Source: Achatina immaculata (Eukaryota > Mollusca > Gastropoda > Stylommatophora > Achatinidae). Taken from it: a DNA stretch of 64,000 bases. Under the pieces are notes generated by a model. The model did no database searches and had not been told where the DNA came from. It worked only from the letters and a program-made list of their open reading frames with translations. Below are positions 1-9,950 of the stretch, piece after piece. How positions within the stretch are numbered: position 1 is the stretch's first letter; every line of letters begins with the position of its first letter. The stretch covers positions 47,870,751 to 47,934,750 of the forward strand of contig CM019693.1 of assembly GCA_009760885.1 (NCBI GenBank), written 5' to 3'. A program made the position numbers and the translations under genes.

Positions 1-680
1 TTGAAGGTTCATATCACATGACGTGAGAGTGCACATGAATTGTAAGGGAAAGTCTTGAAGGGTAATATTTGTACGAAACTGTATATTAATATTAGTGTTC
101 GTCTTGGCTGTCGGTGCGAGAGCCGTGTTTTTGTGTTGGTTATGGCTTGACTATGAAACAAGAAAGAAAGTGTCTCTGAGTTTGTTTCTGTGTCTGTGGT
201 GAAAGCATCGGTTACTGTCTTCATGCCAGTGTTTTAATGTTCCTTAATGTTCCACCAGTATCTTGAGATATCTGAAGCTATTACCATCATCTGTCATCTT
301 AGGATACATCATCATCATCATGTTCCTTATTCTTCCACCAGTATCTTGAGATATATGAAGCTATTACCATCATCTGTCATCTTAGGATACATCATCATCA
401 TGTTCCGCAATTAAACCCGTATTTGAAGTAATCAAAGATGTATTGGTCCCCCCCCCCAATATGTAGTACGACTGTGGCACGTCTGAACCTGGTGTTTCTT
501 GCCAGAAAGTATCTACCAGGTCATGTTGTCGTCCTGTTTAGGATGTGAGATGTTTAAGGGTGAATCCTATCAATAGTGTGTTATTTTAGATCAACTTCCT
601 GTCACATCTTGGCACATTATAGTAAACATCAAAATAAGAAATGTCATTATCTGTCGGTATATTATATCATTGATAAAATT
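1..680. other. unassigned flank
   Basis: I see no gene here. The short open frames are not conserved-looking. Apart from the two-copy repeat at 241-402 and a run of nine C near 450, nothing is recognisable before LINE A-related sequence begins near 681. Confidence 0.5.
241..402. repeat. two-copy 83-bp direct repeat
   Basis: The block CCACCAGTATCTTGAG starts at 252 and again at 335, a spacing of 83 bp, and the rest of the unit (ending in an ATC trinucleotide run) also repeats. It is a small local tandem duplication with an internal (CAT)n stretch that differs in length between copies. Confidence 0.9.
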
Positions 681-1513
681 ACGGGCATTGATATGAGACC
701 CAACTGGAAGATCTTGATTTTCCAGATGACATAACTCTTATCAATGGCAATGTGAAATCAATGCAAGTAAAAACAGATACCCTGTCTTCACTGGCTAGCA
801 AAAGAGGATTTGAAATTAACAAGGACAAATTTTAAATAATGAAACTTCTCATTAACCATGAAGGACAAATATACGCTTAGGAATAGCTGTTGAAGAATGG
901 AACTATTCTGCATATCTCGGCAGCTACATAGACTAGGGTGATGACACCAGAAAGGAGTATAATTCGAATTGCAAAAGCAGTATTGACCTTCAAGAATCTT
1001 GAGAACATATGGCATTCAAAAGTTATAAGCACAAAAATCAAGTTAAGATTATTCAGTACAAATGCAATATCCACACTCATTTATGCATGTGAAAGCTGGA
1101 AAAGAATTAAACAAACAGACAAAAAAAATTAGACTCTTTCCAAAACAAATGCCTAAGGAAAATACTTGGTATAAAGTGGAACGAATTCAAGAACAATGCA
1201 GAGATAAGTCAGACGAGCAAACAACAACCTGTCTCATGGTTGATTACAAAAAGATGAACATATGTCGGTCATGTGATGAGAAGAAACAATCAGAGGATCC
1301 CCAAACAAGCTATCACATGGAACACAACAGGCGGAAGAAAAAAAGTTCGACCACGTGAAACTCTAAAGAAGACATTGTAAAAAGAGGCCAGTTCAGTGGG
1401 CATAACATCCCTTGATGAGATTGAAAAACTCGCCGAAGACAGGAAATCTTAGTGAACTACTATGTGGGCCCTGTGTGACGTTTAACGGCACAGGAAGGAT
1501 GTAAGATATTTTA
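681..1513 (+). pseudogene. LINE A (RTE-like) 3' fragment, reverse transcriptase C-terminal part
   Basis: This is a decayed, 5'-truncated copy of the element seen nearly complete at 30,875-34,024. It matches from just before the RT catalytic block (here degraded to LDFPDDITL instead of LDFADDITL) through the thumb region (AYLGSYID-like, IYACESWK) to the 3' end at GGAAGGATGTAAGATAT. Frameshifts and stops break the frame several times, so pieces appear in different frames (938-1132, 1062-1358). It is non-functional. Strand and family are well supported by the side-by-side match; the 5' boundary is approximate. Confidence 0.88.
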
Positions 1514-1564
1514 TCATGAATAACGAGTACACAGCTGTGAGGTTTCGGATTACACTTTTATTAT

Positions 1565-1898
1565 AGAAAAAGGAAAGAAGATAAAATATAAATTCACGTG
1601 AACACTGTACACTTTTCATGTGACATCTCCTTCAGAACGTTGTTCCTCTCACAGCCTCCCTGAGGTCAAACAGTCTTGCTCAAGTTGCCAGCATCTCGTA
1701 ATGGCAGATTCAGAATGTCCGTGATGTCCTGAGTTCATCTTCGATAACTTCGTCCCTTTTCTCTTGTGCCGGGCACTGTGCCTTCTACTATCAACCTCTC
1801 CAAGCTACTGTGTCTCTTGATGTGGTCGAAGTATCAACATCTCCAAGCTACTGTGTCTCTTGATGTCGCCGAAGTATCTCAGCTTTCTAATTTTAGGG
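1565..1898 (-). pseudogene. LINE 3'-end fragment ('LINE H'), minus strand
   Basis: On the minus strand the stretch reads KLRYFGHIKRHSSLERL, then IVEGTVPGTREKGRS, then RWTQDITDILNL. This is the usual C-terminal pattern (Y-F-G-H, then G-x-R-x-x-G-R-x-x-x-x-W) found after the reverse transcriptase in many LINE proteins. Near the 5' side a stretch of about 44 bp (encoding FGHIKRHSSLE) is duplicated in tandem at about 1,790-1,875. No intact frame remains. The exact clade cannot be told from this length. Confidence 0.7.
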
Positions 1899-2182
1899 CG
1901 TTAACGAGACAGTTTTATGAGACAGCTAACCCCATTAGTAGCTCTTTATTTGATTTTCGTTTTACCCATGATATTCTATGCGCCCTTCTGTAATATTTCA
2001 TTTCAAATACTGTTATTTTCTTTTACACTATACACAATACAACAGAAAGAAGTAAATGCATTTATATTTTATCTTCCTTCCCTGGCTCTTTGCTTTGTAT
2101 GTTTTTGTATGAGTAAAGTGCAAAATGAAACGTCACATCTGTGTACTAGTATGACAGTATAGTGATCCTTGAAAACAGAGGC

Positions 2183-2381
2183 TGGCTAAGCAAGTTCATT
2201 CATTCATTTGCATGTCCCTTGCGGAACTTTGCCTCCCAAACAGCACTCCTGTAGGCCTCTCGGTTGTGGGCAAGATGGCCTGCTGCTGCTGCATCCATTT
2301 CCAGATCGTCAACGATGTCTTGCAGCCATCTTCGTCTTGGTCTTCCTCTTTTTCTTTTTCCCATTATGTATGGCTAAGCAA
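2183..2381 (-). mobile_element. LINE B 3' tip with 11-bp target site duplication
   Basis: A very short minus-strand LINE B insertion (body about 2,194-2,370). Reverse-complemented, it matches the 3' end of LINE B at 54,400-54,565, including GGGAGGCAAAGTTCCGCAAG and the (ATGA)n tail. It is flanked by perfect copies of TGGCTAAGCAA at 2,183-2,193 and 2,371-2,381. The duplication plus severe 5' truncation is the signature of target-primed reverse transcription. Confidence 0.93.
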
Positions 2382-2489
2382 TTGTGACATTTAAAAGTTA
2401 GGTTTTAACAGTTATGTTCCGTAGATTTCGTGACTAATAGTGACAATTTCTTTTTTTTTAAGTCACAGCATGTGTTTGGTGCTGGCCAT

Positions 2490-2862
2490 GGAGCGCGGGA
2501 AATGCAGCGAGGGAGGCCAGGGGGAGAAAAGCCAGCGCGTGAAAAGCCAGCGCAGGAAAACGCAGAGCATGAAAGGCAGCCCAGGAGGAACAGCGCAGGA
2601 AAAACCAGCGCATGAAAGGCTGCCCAGGAGGAACAGCGCAGGAAAACGCAGAGCATGAAAGGCAGCCCAGGAGGAACAGCGCAGGAAAAGCCAGCGCATG
2701 AAAGGCAGCCCAGGAGGAACAGCGCAGGAAAAGCCAGCGAAGAAAAACGCAGAGCATGAAAAGCAGCCCAGGAGGAACAGCGCAGGAAAAGCGAGTGCAG
2801 GAAAAGGCAGCGCATGAAAAGCAGAGCGGGAAAAGCAGAGCGGGAAACGAGCGCGGGAAAAA
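2490..2862. repeat. GC-rich 43-bp minisatellite
   Basis: The block CCCAGGAGGAACAGCGCAGG recurs every 43 bp (near 2,581, 2,624, 2,667), with a roughly 10-bp sub-repeat of the type GGAAAAGCCAGCG that takes over toward the right end (GGGAAAAGCAGAGC). It is purine-rich on the plus strand and much more GC-rich than its surroundings. Long open frames occur in several frames of both strands because the unit lacks stops; I do not regard them as genes. Confidence 0.92.
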
Positions 2863-3339
2863 GGGAGATCCCAGAATGGGCTTGGCACAGTTATGGTATA
2901 ATTACCACGCAATATTGGGAGAGAAGAGAATGGTGTAAGTTCAGAGTGAATGTAGCTTAGTCTAGGGACCTAGCTTATGTTTTTAGTGTCGTCAGTAAGT
3001 AGTTGTAGTTTAGGATAGTATGTCTAGAGTGTGGTAGGATTCCCACATGGCGCTGAATATTTCACTCGGGAATTATATTTGTTGTCCTACTGCAGTAACG
3101 TAATGTCAAGTTATTGGATTTGTCACTGCCTTTGTTTCAACTCTTCGTCATCGCCATCTTCTCGCCATTTTTCACCAATGAAGCCATTATGAACACGGCA
3201 CAACGTCAAAATGAAACTAACGAGTCGGCCACGCCTGACAACTATCGTAGTCGAGGAAGTTACGAGAACTAAGCTCCTACAACATGCCCTTAACTCTCTG
3301 TGTCAGTATACAGTGCGCTGCGACTTCAGTTATAAATAA

Positions 3340-3660
3340 GACATTAGAAGATCTCTGTCAGACATCAGACTACATGTTAATGGCACTTTTAGTCCAAAAA
3401 GCCCGTTTTGAAGGGAGCAGAAATCAGTTGTTGTGTGTTTTGCACAAGCATCATCATGTTCTTCTCGTAGTTGACTCTACCAATGCTAAATCTGCACAAT
3501 AGTTCGCAATGTGTGAGTTACAAGATCTGTTTACTTGCGCTAGTATATTCAAACTTCCCCTTTGGCCCTCATTTCATCCTCAAATGATGCTGCGCCCTTG
3601 CAGAGAAAGGTTCTTCGCACGACTCGGTATTTCGAAAGTTCTTCTCAGACCTCGTGATTG
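3340..3660. repeat. dispersed repeat, partner at about 35,640-36,140
   Basis: GACTCTACCAATGCTAAAT is shared with 35,874-35,892, and in both places it is followed by TTTGGCCCTCAT and a related CC-rich downstream stretch. It is therefore an interspersed repeat of unknown class. No coding motif is recognised, and its ends are not defined. Confidence 0.6.
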
Positions 3661-3689
3661 ACAGAAAATCTTACATTAATGACTAATAA

Positions 3690-4555
3690 CTATCCTTATA
3701 TCTCAAAGTAGGTCTACCATGTGTTGAAACTGTCCTTATATCTATGTGTAGGTCTACCAAGTGTTGAAACTGTCCTTATATCTATGTGTAGGTCTACCAT
3801 GTGTTGAAACTGTCCTTATATCTATGTGTAGGTCTACCAAGTGTTGAAACTGTCCTTATATCTATGTGTAGGTCTACCATGTGTTGAAACTGTCCTTATA
3901 TCTAAGTGTAGGTCTACCATGTGTTGAAACTGTCCTTATATCTATGTGTAGGTCTACCAAGTGTTGAAACTGTTCGTGTATCTCAGTGTAGGTCTACCAT
4001 GTGTTGAAACTGTCCTTATATCTATGTGTAGGTCTAACATGTGTTGAAACTGTTCGTATATCTCAGTGTAGGTCTACCATGTGTTGAAACTGTTCGTATA
4101 TCTCAATGTAGGTCTACCATGTGTTGAAACTGTTCGTATATCTCAATGTAATCTACTATGTGTTGAAACTGTACGTATATCTCAGTGTAGGTCTACCATG
4201 TGTTGAAACTGTCCTTATATCTATGTGTAGGTCTAACATGTGTTGAAACTGTTCGTATATCTCAGTGTAGGTCTAACATGTGTTGAAACTGTTCGTATAT
4301 CTCAGTGTAGGTCTACCATGTGTTGAAACTGTCCTTATATCTATGTGTAGGTCTACCAAGTGTTGAAACTGTTCGTATATCTCAGTGTAGGTCTACCATG
4401 TGTTGAAACTGTCCTTATATCACAGTCTACCATGTGTTGAAACTGTCCTTATATCTCAGTCTACCAAGTGTTGAAACTGTCCTTATATATCAGTATACCA
4501 TGTGTTGAAACAGTCCCTATATATCAGTCTACCAAGTGTTGAAACTGTCCTTATA
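3690..4555. repeat. 40-bp minisatellite (left block)
   Basis: Tandem copies about 40 bp apart (3,721, 3,761, 3,801 and so on) built on GTGTTGAAACTGTCCTTATA followed by TCTATGTGTAGGTCTACCA. Two unit variants alternate: CTTATATCTATGTG and TTCGTATATCTCAGTG. The array continues beyond the Penelope-like insertion at 5,728. Confidence 0.95.
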
Positions 4556-4596
4556 AAAGGGATGGCGATTGCAGTAAAACTGATTAAAATAAAAAG

Positions 4597-4755
4597 GTAG
4601 ACAGAGGTGTATGGTGCAGTTTTACAAAGTGAGGGAGGGAGTGAGTAAAGTGAGAAAAAACGAATAGAAAGTATGAGAATGAATAAATGAAAAACATACA
4701 ACATCCGATATTTCGACGTGAGCCTTTTTCGAGGATTACATGCACAAAGGAGACA
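4597..4755 (+). repeat. Penelope-like element terminal inverted repeat, left
   Basis: Starts TAGACAGAGGTGTATGG and ends near GCACAAAGGAGACA. It is the reverse complement of 5,571-5,727 with few mismatches. It contains the block GCCTTTTTCGAGGA, the complement of TCCTCGAAAAAGGC seen also at 9,226 and 11,812. Confidence 0.9.
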
Positions 4756-4817
4756 AAAAGAAAAACACGAAGAACTTATCTGAACGTGGCCTCCTCCAGA
4801 GTTAAACAGCAGAGTCC

Positions 4818-5153
4818 ACGTTATCAGTTCAGGAGGGTTTCACTTGTACTTCACGCAATGTTATTTATGCTATTATGTGCAAACGTTGCGGTTTGAAGTA
4901 CATAGGTGAGACTGGCTTACGCTTAGGAGATTGATTTCGCCAGAATCTTAATGATATTTCTAAAAGGGCCTGGACACCTGCGGCTAAACATGTTTACCTT
5001 AGCAACCACAGGGAAAAACAGGACATTTCTGTTAGTTCGATCCTCTCTTGTTCTGCTAATGTACGATCTCGGAAGGTCCTAGAACAGCGCCTTATTTTTC
5101 AGACTGGCTGTCTCCACCCAGCTGGAATTAACAATGTCTTCAGCTTTCTGTAA
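4818..5153 (+). pseudogene. GIY-YIG endonuclease domain of Penelope-like element
   Basis: The frame with codons at multiples of three reads NVIYAIMCKRCGLKYIGETG (a VIY...YIG pair, the hallmark of the GIY-YIG nuclease fold), then FRQNL, AAKHVYLSNH and VLEQRLIF...GIN, ending at the TAA at 5,151. This order matches the Penelope endonuclease domain. One in-frame TGA (4,932) replaces the expected arginine just before FRQNL, so it is dead. In autonomous elements the nuclease nicks target DNA to prime reverse transcription. Confidence 0.85.
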
Positions 5154-5570
5154 CTTATTTAGTTTTCCACTGGCCCTTTTTTTTACTCTACTTTTTTCTC
5201 CTACCTACACCTAGCTACCACCACCCTCTTTTCTTCTCTGGCATCATATTGGTGGTCATAGGGTCTTATCCTATTCACCAGTTTCACATTTTCTCCCTGC
5301 AGGTGTTTATGTTCTTCTTTCATTATATCTCCGCTTCACGTTTTCTCTTCCCCCCCCCCCCCGGCACCTCCTCTAGCGGCTATCATGTTTCTATGGCCTT
5401 TCCTCCTACCCCTTTCTACCAGTTGTTTTCCTCCTCTCTCTCCACCTCTTCTTTACGATTGGCTCTATCGGGCATCCTTTGTTGGTCCGCTTGGTCCTAC
5501 TAAGACACACACTTCTCTGCTGTTTACCTCTAAAGGAAGCCATATTCAGATAAGTTCTTTGTGTTTTTTT

Positions 5571-5727
5571 TGTCTCGTTTGTGCATGTAATCCTCGAAAA
5601 AGGCTAAATCCGAAATATCGGATATTGTATGTTTTTCATTTATACATTCTCATACTTTCTATTCCTTTTTTCTCACTTTACTCTCTCCCTCCCTCACTTT
5701 GTAAAACTGCATCATACACCTCTATCT
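5571..5727 (-). repeat. Penelope-like element terminal inverted repeat, right
   Basis: Inverted copy of 4,597-4,755, beginning TGTCTCGTTTGTGCATG and ending CACCTCTATCTA. It holds the TCCTCGAAAAAGGC ... CGAAAT ... CGGAT block shared with the related ends near 9,226 and 11,812. Confidence 0.9.
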
Positions 5728-7570
5728 AAACTGTTCTTATATCTCAGTGTACCATGTGTTGAAACTGTCATTATATCTCAGTCTACCAAGTGTTGAAACT
5801 TTACTTATATCTCAGTGTATAAAATGTTGAAACTTTACTTATATCTCAGTGTACCTTCTGTTGAAATTGTCCTTATATCTCAGAGTACCATGTGTTAAAA
5901 CTGTCCTTATATCTCAGTGTCTCAAGTGTTGAATCTGTCTTTATATCTCAGTCTACCATGTGCTGAAAGTGTCCTTATATCTCAGAGTAGGTCTACTATG
6001 TATTGAAACTGGACTTATATCTCAGTCTAACATGTGTTAAAACTGTGCTTATATCTCAGTCTACTATGTGTTGAAACTGTCCTTATATCTCACTCTACCA
6101 CGTGTTGAATTTCTCCTTATATCTAAGTCTAACTTGTGTTGAAGCTGTCTCTATATATCAGTCTACCATATGTTGTAACTGTCCTTATATCTCAGTGTAC
6201 CATGTGTTGAAACTGTCCTTATATCTCAGTCTACCATGTGTTGAAATTGTCTTTATATCTAAGCCTACCATGTGTTGAAACTGTCATTGTATCTCAGTGC
6301 ACCATGTGTTGAAATTGTTCTTATATCTCATTGTACCACATGTTGAAACTGTCCTTATATCTCAGTGTACAATGTGTTGAAACTGTCCTTATATCTCAGT
6401 CTACAAAGTGTTGAAAATATCCTTATATCTCAGTCTACAATGTGTTGAAACTGTAATTATATCTCAGTGTACCAAATGTTGAAACTGTCTTTATATCTCA
6501 GTCTACCAAGTGTTGAAACTTTCCTTATATATCCATCTATCATGTGTTGAAACTGTCCTTATATCTCAGTGTACCATGTGTTGAAACTGTCCTTATATCT
6601 CAGTGTGCCATGTTTTGAAATTGTCCTTATATCTCATTGTACTATGTGTTAAAAATGTTCTTATATCTCAGTGTACCAAATGTTAAAACTGTCCTTACAT
6701 CTCAGTGTACCATGTGTTGAAACTGTCCTTATATCTCAGTGTACCATGTTTTAAAACTGTCCTTATATCTCAGTGTATGTCCACCAAGTGTTAAAACTGT
6801 CCTTATATCTCAGTGTACCATGTTTTAAAACTGTCCTTATATCTCAGTGTATGTCCACCAAGTGTTAAAACTGTCCTTATATCTCAGTGTAGGTTCACCA
6901 AGTGTTGAAACCACACTTATATCTCAGTGTAGTTCCACCATGTGTTGAAACTGTCCTTATATCTCAGTTAGGTCCACCATGTGTTGAAACTGTCTTTATA
7001 TCTCAGTGTAGGTCCACCAAGTGTTGAAACTGTCATTATATCTCAGTGTAGGTCTACCAAGTGTTGAAACTGTCCTTATATCTCAGTGTAGGTCATCCAA
7101 GTGTTGAAACTGTCCTTATATCTCAGTATAGGTCCACCAAGTGTTGAAACTGTCATTATATCTCAGTGTAGGTCCACCAAGTGTTGAAACTGTCCTTATA
7201 TCTCAGTGTATGTCCACCAAGTGTTAAAACTGTCCTTATATCTCAGTGTACCATGTTTTAAAACTGTCCTTATATCTCAGTGTATGTCCACCAAGTGTTA
7301 AAACTGTCCTTATATCTCAGTGTAGGTTCACCAAGTGCTGAAACTGTCCTTATATCTCAGTGTATGTCCATCAAGTGCTGAAACTGTCCTTATATCTCAC
7401 TGTATGTCCACCAAGTGTTGAAACTGTCCTTATATCTCTGTATAGGTCCACCAAGTGTTGAAACTGTCCTTATATCTCAGTGTAGTTCCACCAAGTGTTG
7501 AAACTGTCCTTATATCTCTGTGTATGTCCACCAAGTGTTGAAACTGTCCTTATATCTCAGTGTACCATGT
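5728..7570. repeat. 34/40-bp minisatellite (right block)
   Basis: Continuation of the array at 3,690-4,555. Most units here are 34 bp (AACTGTCCTTATATCTCAGT then GTACCATGTGTTG). Toward the right, 40-bp units with GTAGGTCCACCAAG take over. The copies are more diverged than in the left block. Confidence 0.94.
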
Positions 7571-8640
7571 TGGTTTAATGTTGTCATCACTGATGGAAGG
7601 TTATAGCTTGTAGAACCTGAGACTACGTTATCGAGAATATTCAGACTGTGTAGTCAAAGGGAGAATTTCTTAAACACAAAGTAAAAACTAAACAAAAGAT
7701 AATATGATATTTTTGTTCGTTTATGTGTACTTCAAGCATAAAAACCAAATACTCACGACAACTACAGTTTAATGTTGATTCCCCGGTACATCTGTTCTTA
7801 GAATATGTCTCCTTCACGTGTGTCTGTAGACGTCTGCTGACATCTTTGACTATTTTTTTGGTGTTGTAAACAACGAAATAACCTTTCAAAATCTTACATT
7901 GCAAATACTTTACATGTGAGGACGTCAAAGAAACTTTTCAGCTGCTGCTACGATGTTCATTGATGGAATAAAGACGTAAGAAATAATTTATTGCTAGGTT
8001 TCCTATATGTCAGTAAATACAATGTTAGTTTACTCGGGTCTCTGTATGCGCTGTTTCTGTATTTGCAAATTTATATTTTCCTCAGGCAATTTATAATTCA
8101 CAAAAAAAAACCCAAAAAAACTCAATATACTTTTAATTGATGGCAGACTCACATTTTTAGTAAACTTTATTTGAGAAAGTTGGATATTTCTAGGAAAATG
8201 TGTTATTAAAATAGTGCATAAACATTATTATTATTGCTCTAGTTATGTAAATAACCACGGGCCATACCTGATTCATTTCTAGTGACAAAGCTGAGTCTAA
8301 AAGTGCTAAGTAAAATGGTGACATTGAAAGAGAAAGTGCAGAATTGAATAAATGTCGAGTGAGGCTGTCATAGTTTGTGTATTCTGAAAGAAAGTACAGA
8401 CCCGTTCATATAAAACCAAGACATAGAAATAAGAGAAGCTGTAAGTACTGGTGAACCTATTCTGTACAATAAGAACATCAAAATCCATAGTTTCACTAAC
8501 CAGCAGTTTGAAAACAAATAAATACAATTTTAAGAAGCCTAAATTAGTATATTTATATTCTATAATTTCGACGCCTTTTTTGGTTTGAGCAGCGTTATGA
8601 ATCATCTCTCAGTCAGCCATTTTCTTGTCTGACAGAGAAA
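7571..8640. other. unassigned low-complexity AT-rich stretch
   Basis: About 1.07 kb with no recognisable gene, element or repeat. The minus-strand open frames at 7,641-7,928 and 8,306-8,605 (95 and 99 residues) have no motif I recognise and look like chance frames in AT-rich DNA. Confidence 0.5.
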
Positions 8641-8645
8641 GAGAC

Positions 8646-8694
<49 letters not shown>

Positions 8695-8759
8695 ACGAAA
8701 ATAATCAGATAAGTTTTCAATTACCTTGATTTTAAGGCGTAAGTGAATGTGCTCTTCAT

Positions 8760-8805
<46 letters not shown>

Positions 8806-8806
8806 G
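8641..8806. repeat. (GA)n and (CT)n tracts in inverted arrangement
   Basis: A GA run at 8,651-8,692 is followed 68 bp later by a CT run at 8,762-8,804. The two are complementary in inverted orientation, so a hairpin with a long arm is possible. Confidence 0.95.
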
Positions 8807-9160
8807 TTCTCTGATATACACACTTACGCACATAAACAAAATTTCACACACGCCATCTCTCTATCCCTATTTATTAATGTACTGTCCCTTTGATAACTAC
8901 GCTATTCTAGTGTTGTGTTAATTGTTTTTGCTCTTGTCTTACTGTGTACAATTCATAGATTAAACTGTAGCCTAGGTATGATTATATGTTGAAAGTGTAA
9001 CTGTTCTGAGCTAGGTATTATCCGTCGTTTCAAATACCCGGGTAAAAATTTGGAACCAGATTTCCCCAGATACGAGGGGACTACTATAGAGGGTTTATGA
9101 ACGTTGTAAAATATCATCAGTAACGAAGAATAGTTCATCTGAATAAGAACGATACTAAAA

Positions 9161-9365
9161 ATTAAGTAATTTTTAAATCTATTTTTCGTTTTTTTTATTT
9201 ATGTTTTTTTTTCAATAAGATCCTCGAAAAAGGCCTTTGTCGAAATAATGGATTGCTGTTTGATCTTTTATACGTGCTCATCTTTTTCGATCACTCTCCT
9301 TCCTGCAAAGTTTCCTCGCTCTTTTTATCATTTTGTCAAACAAAACCATACACCTTAGTCTAGCT
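9161..9365 (+). mobile_element. Penelope-like element 3' end (related pLTR)
   Basis: Shares with the right terminus of the element at 4,556-5,727 the ordered blocks TCCTCGAAAAAGGC, CGAAATAATGGAT, TATAC.TGCTCATCTTT, a C/T-rich stretch and CATACACCTTAGTCTA. No GIY-YIG coding sequence is visible upstream. A second copy lies at about 11,753-11,956 in unit 2. Confidence 0.6.
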
Positions 9366-9950
9366 TTATTACTAGAACTAGTTTTACCATAGTCCTCATT
9401 TCTCTTATGATATTTAGTGTTTCTGTCAGTGGTCTCCCTTGTATATTCCTTTCATAACTACACTGCGTTCTTATTTTTGTGTTTGTTTTTTCCAACTATC
9501 ATCAAACATTTGCCTGCACTTCTTCTGATTTATTCATTCATTATTTCCCAGCTTTCACCTGGCAAATATGACTTGGGTCGATGTCAACACTATGATTTTG
9601 ATCAAAGTAAAGATCTGTGTAACGTTTCTAACTTTCACACACCTCTTTAACTTATATGAATAAAATCACCCATTTTGAAAGAAGAAAGCACAAAACCATC
9701 AAAAATCTTGTAATGCCTTTTCTAATTACTCTTGTCTCTCTAAGTAATAAAAGCTTTCAAATATTGTCCTAAATCATTGCATCTCTTGGTGAATGCTGGT
9801 TATGTCGAAGGTAGGATCTCTAGTTTGTTTCATCAAATCCGTATCCAGTTCTACTGAATCAATATCCTGTCCAGGTAGAATTTTACAAAACACACTAATT
9901 TACTATATTAATTTATTTTATTACAAGTCTGAATCGAGGTAGAAACGTGT

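Larger units (their letters stand above)
4556..5727 (+). mobile_element. Penelope-like retroelement with inverted terminal repeats
   Basis: An element of about 1.17 kb inserted into the minisatellite. Its ends carry inverted repeats of about 158 bp (4,597-4,755 against 5,571-5,727). The interior encodes a decayed GIY-YIG endonuclease domain, which is the C-terminal domain of Penelope-like elements. Inverted or direct terminal pLTRs are known for that group. The reverse transcriptase part is missing, so this is a 5'-truncated or rearranged copy. Flanks AAACTGTCCTTATA and AAACTGTTCTTATA could be a 14-bp target duplication, but the minisatellite period confounds this. Confidence 0.85.

Noticed and set aside
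2405..2938. overlapping open frames of 60-149 residues on both strands
   Set aside because: They arise from the stop-poor 43-bp GC-rich minisatellite; frames change with each unit and no motif is seen.
4556..5727. DNA transposon or MITE with terminal inverted repeats
   Set aside because: The GIY-YIG endonuclease coding sequence and the pLTR-like ends fit a Penelope-like retroelement better. No transposase is seen.
7641..8605. two minus-strand frames of 95-99 residues as small genes
   Set aside because: AT-rich chance frames with no motif, no repeat partner and no plausible gene context.
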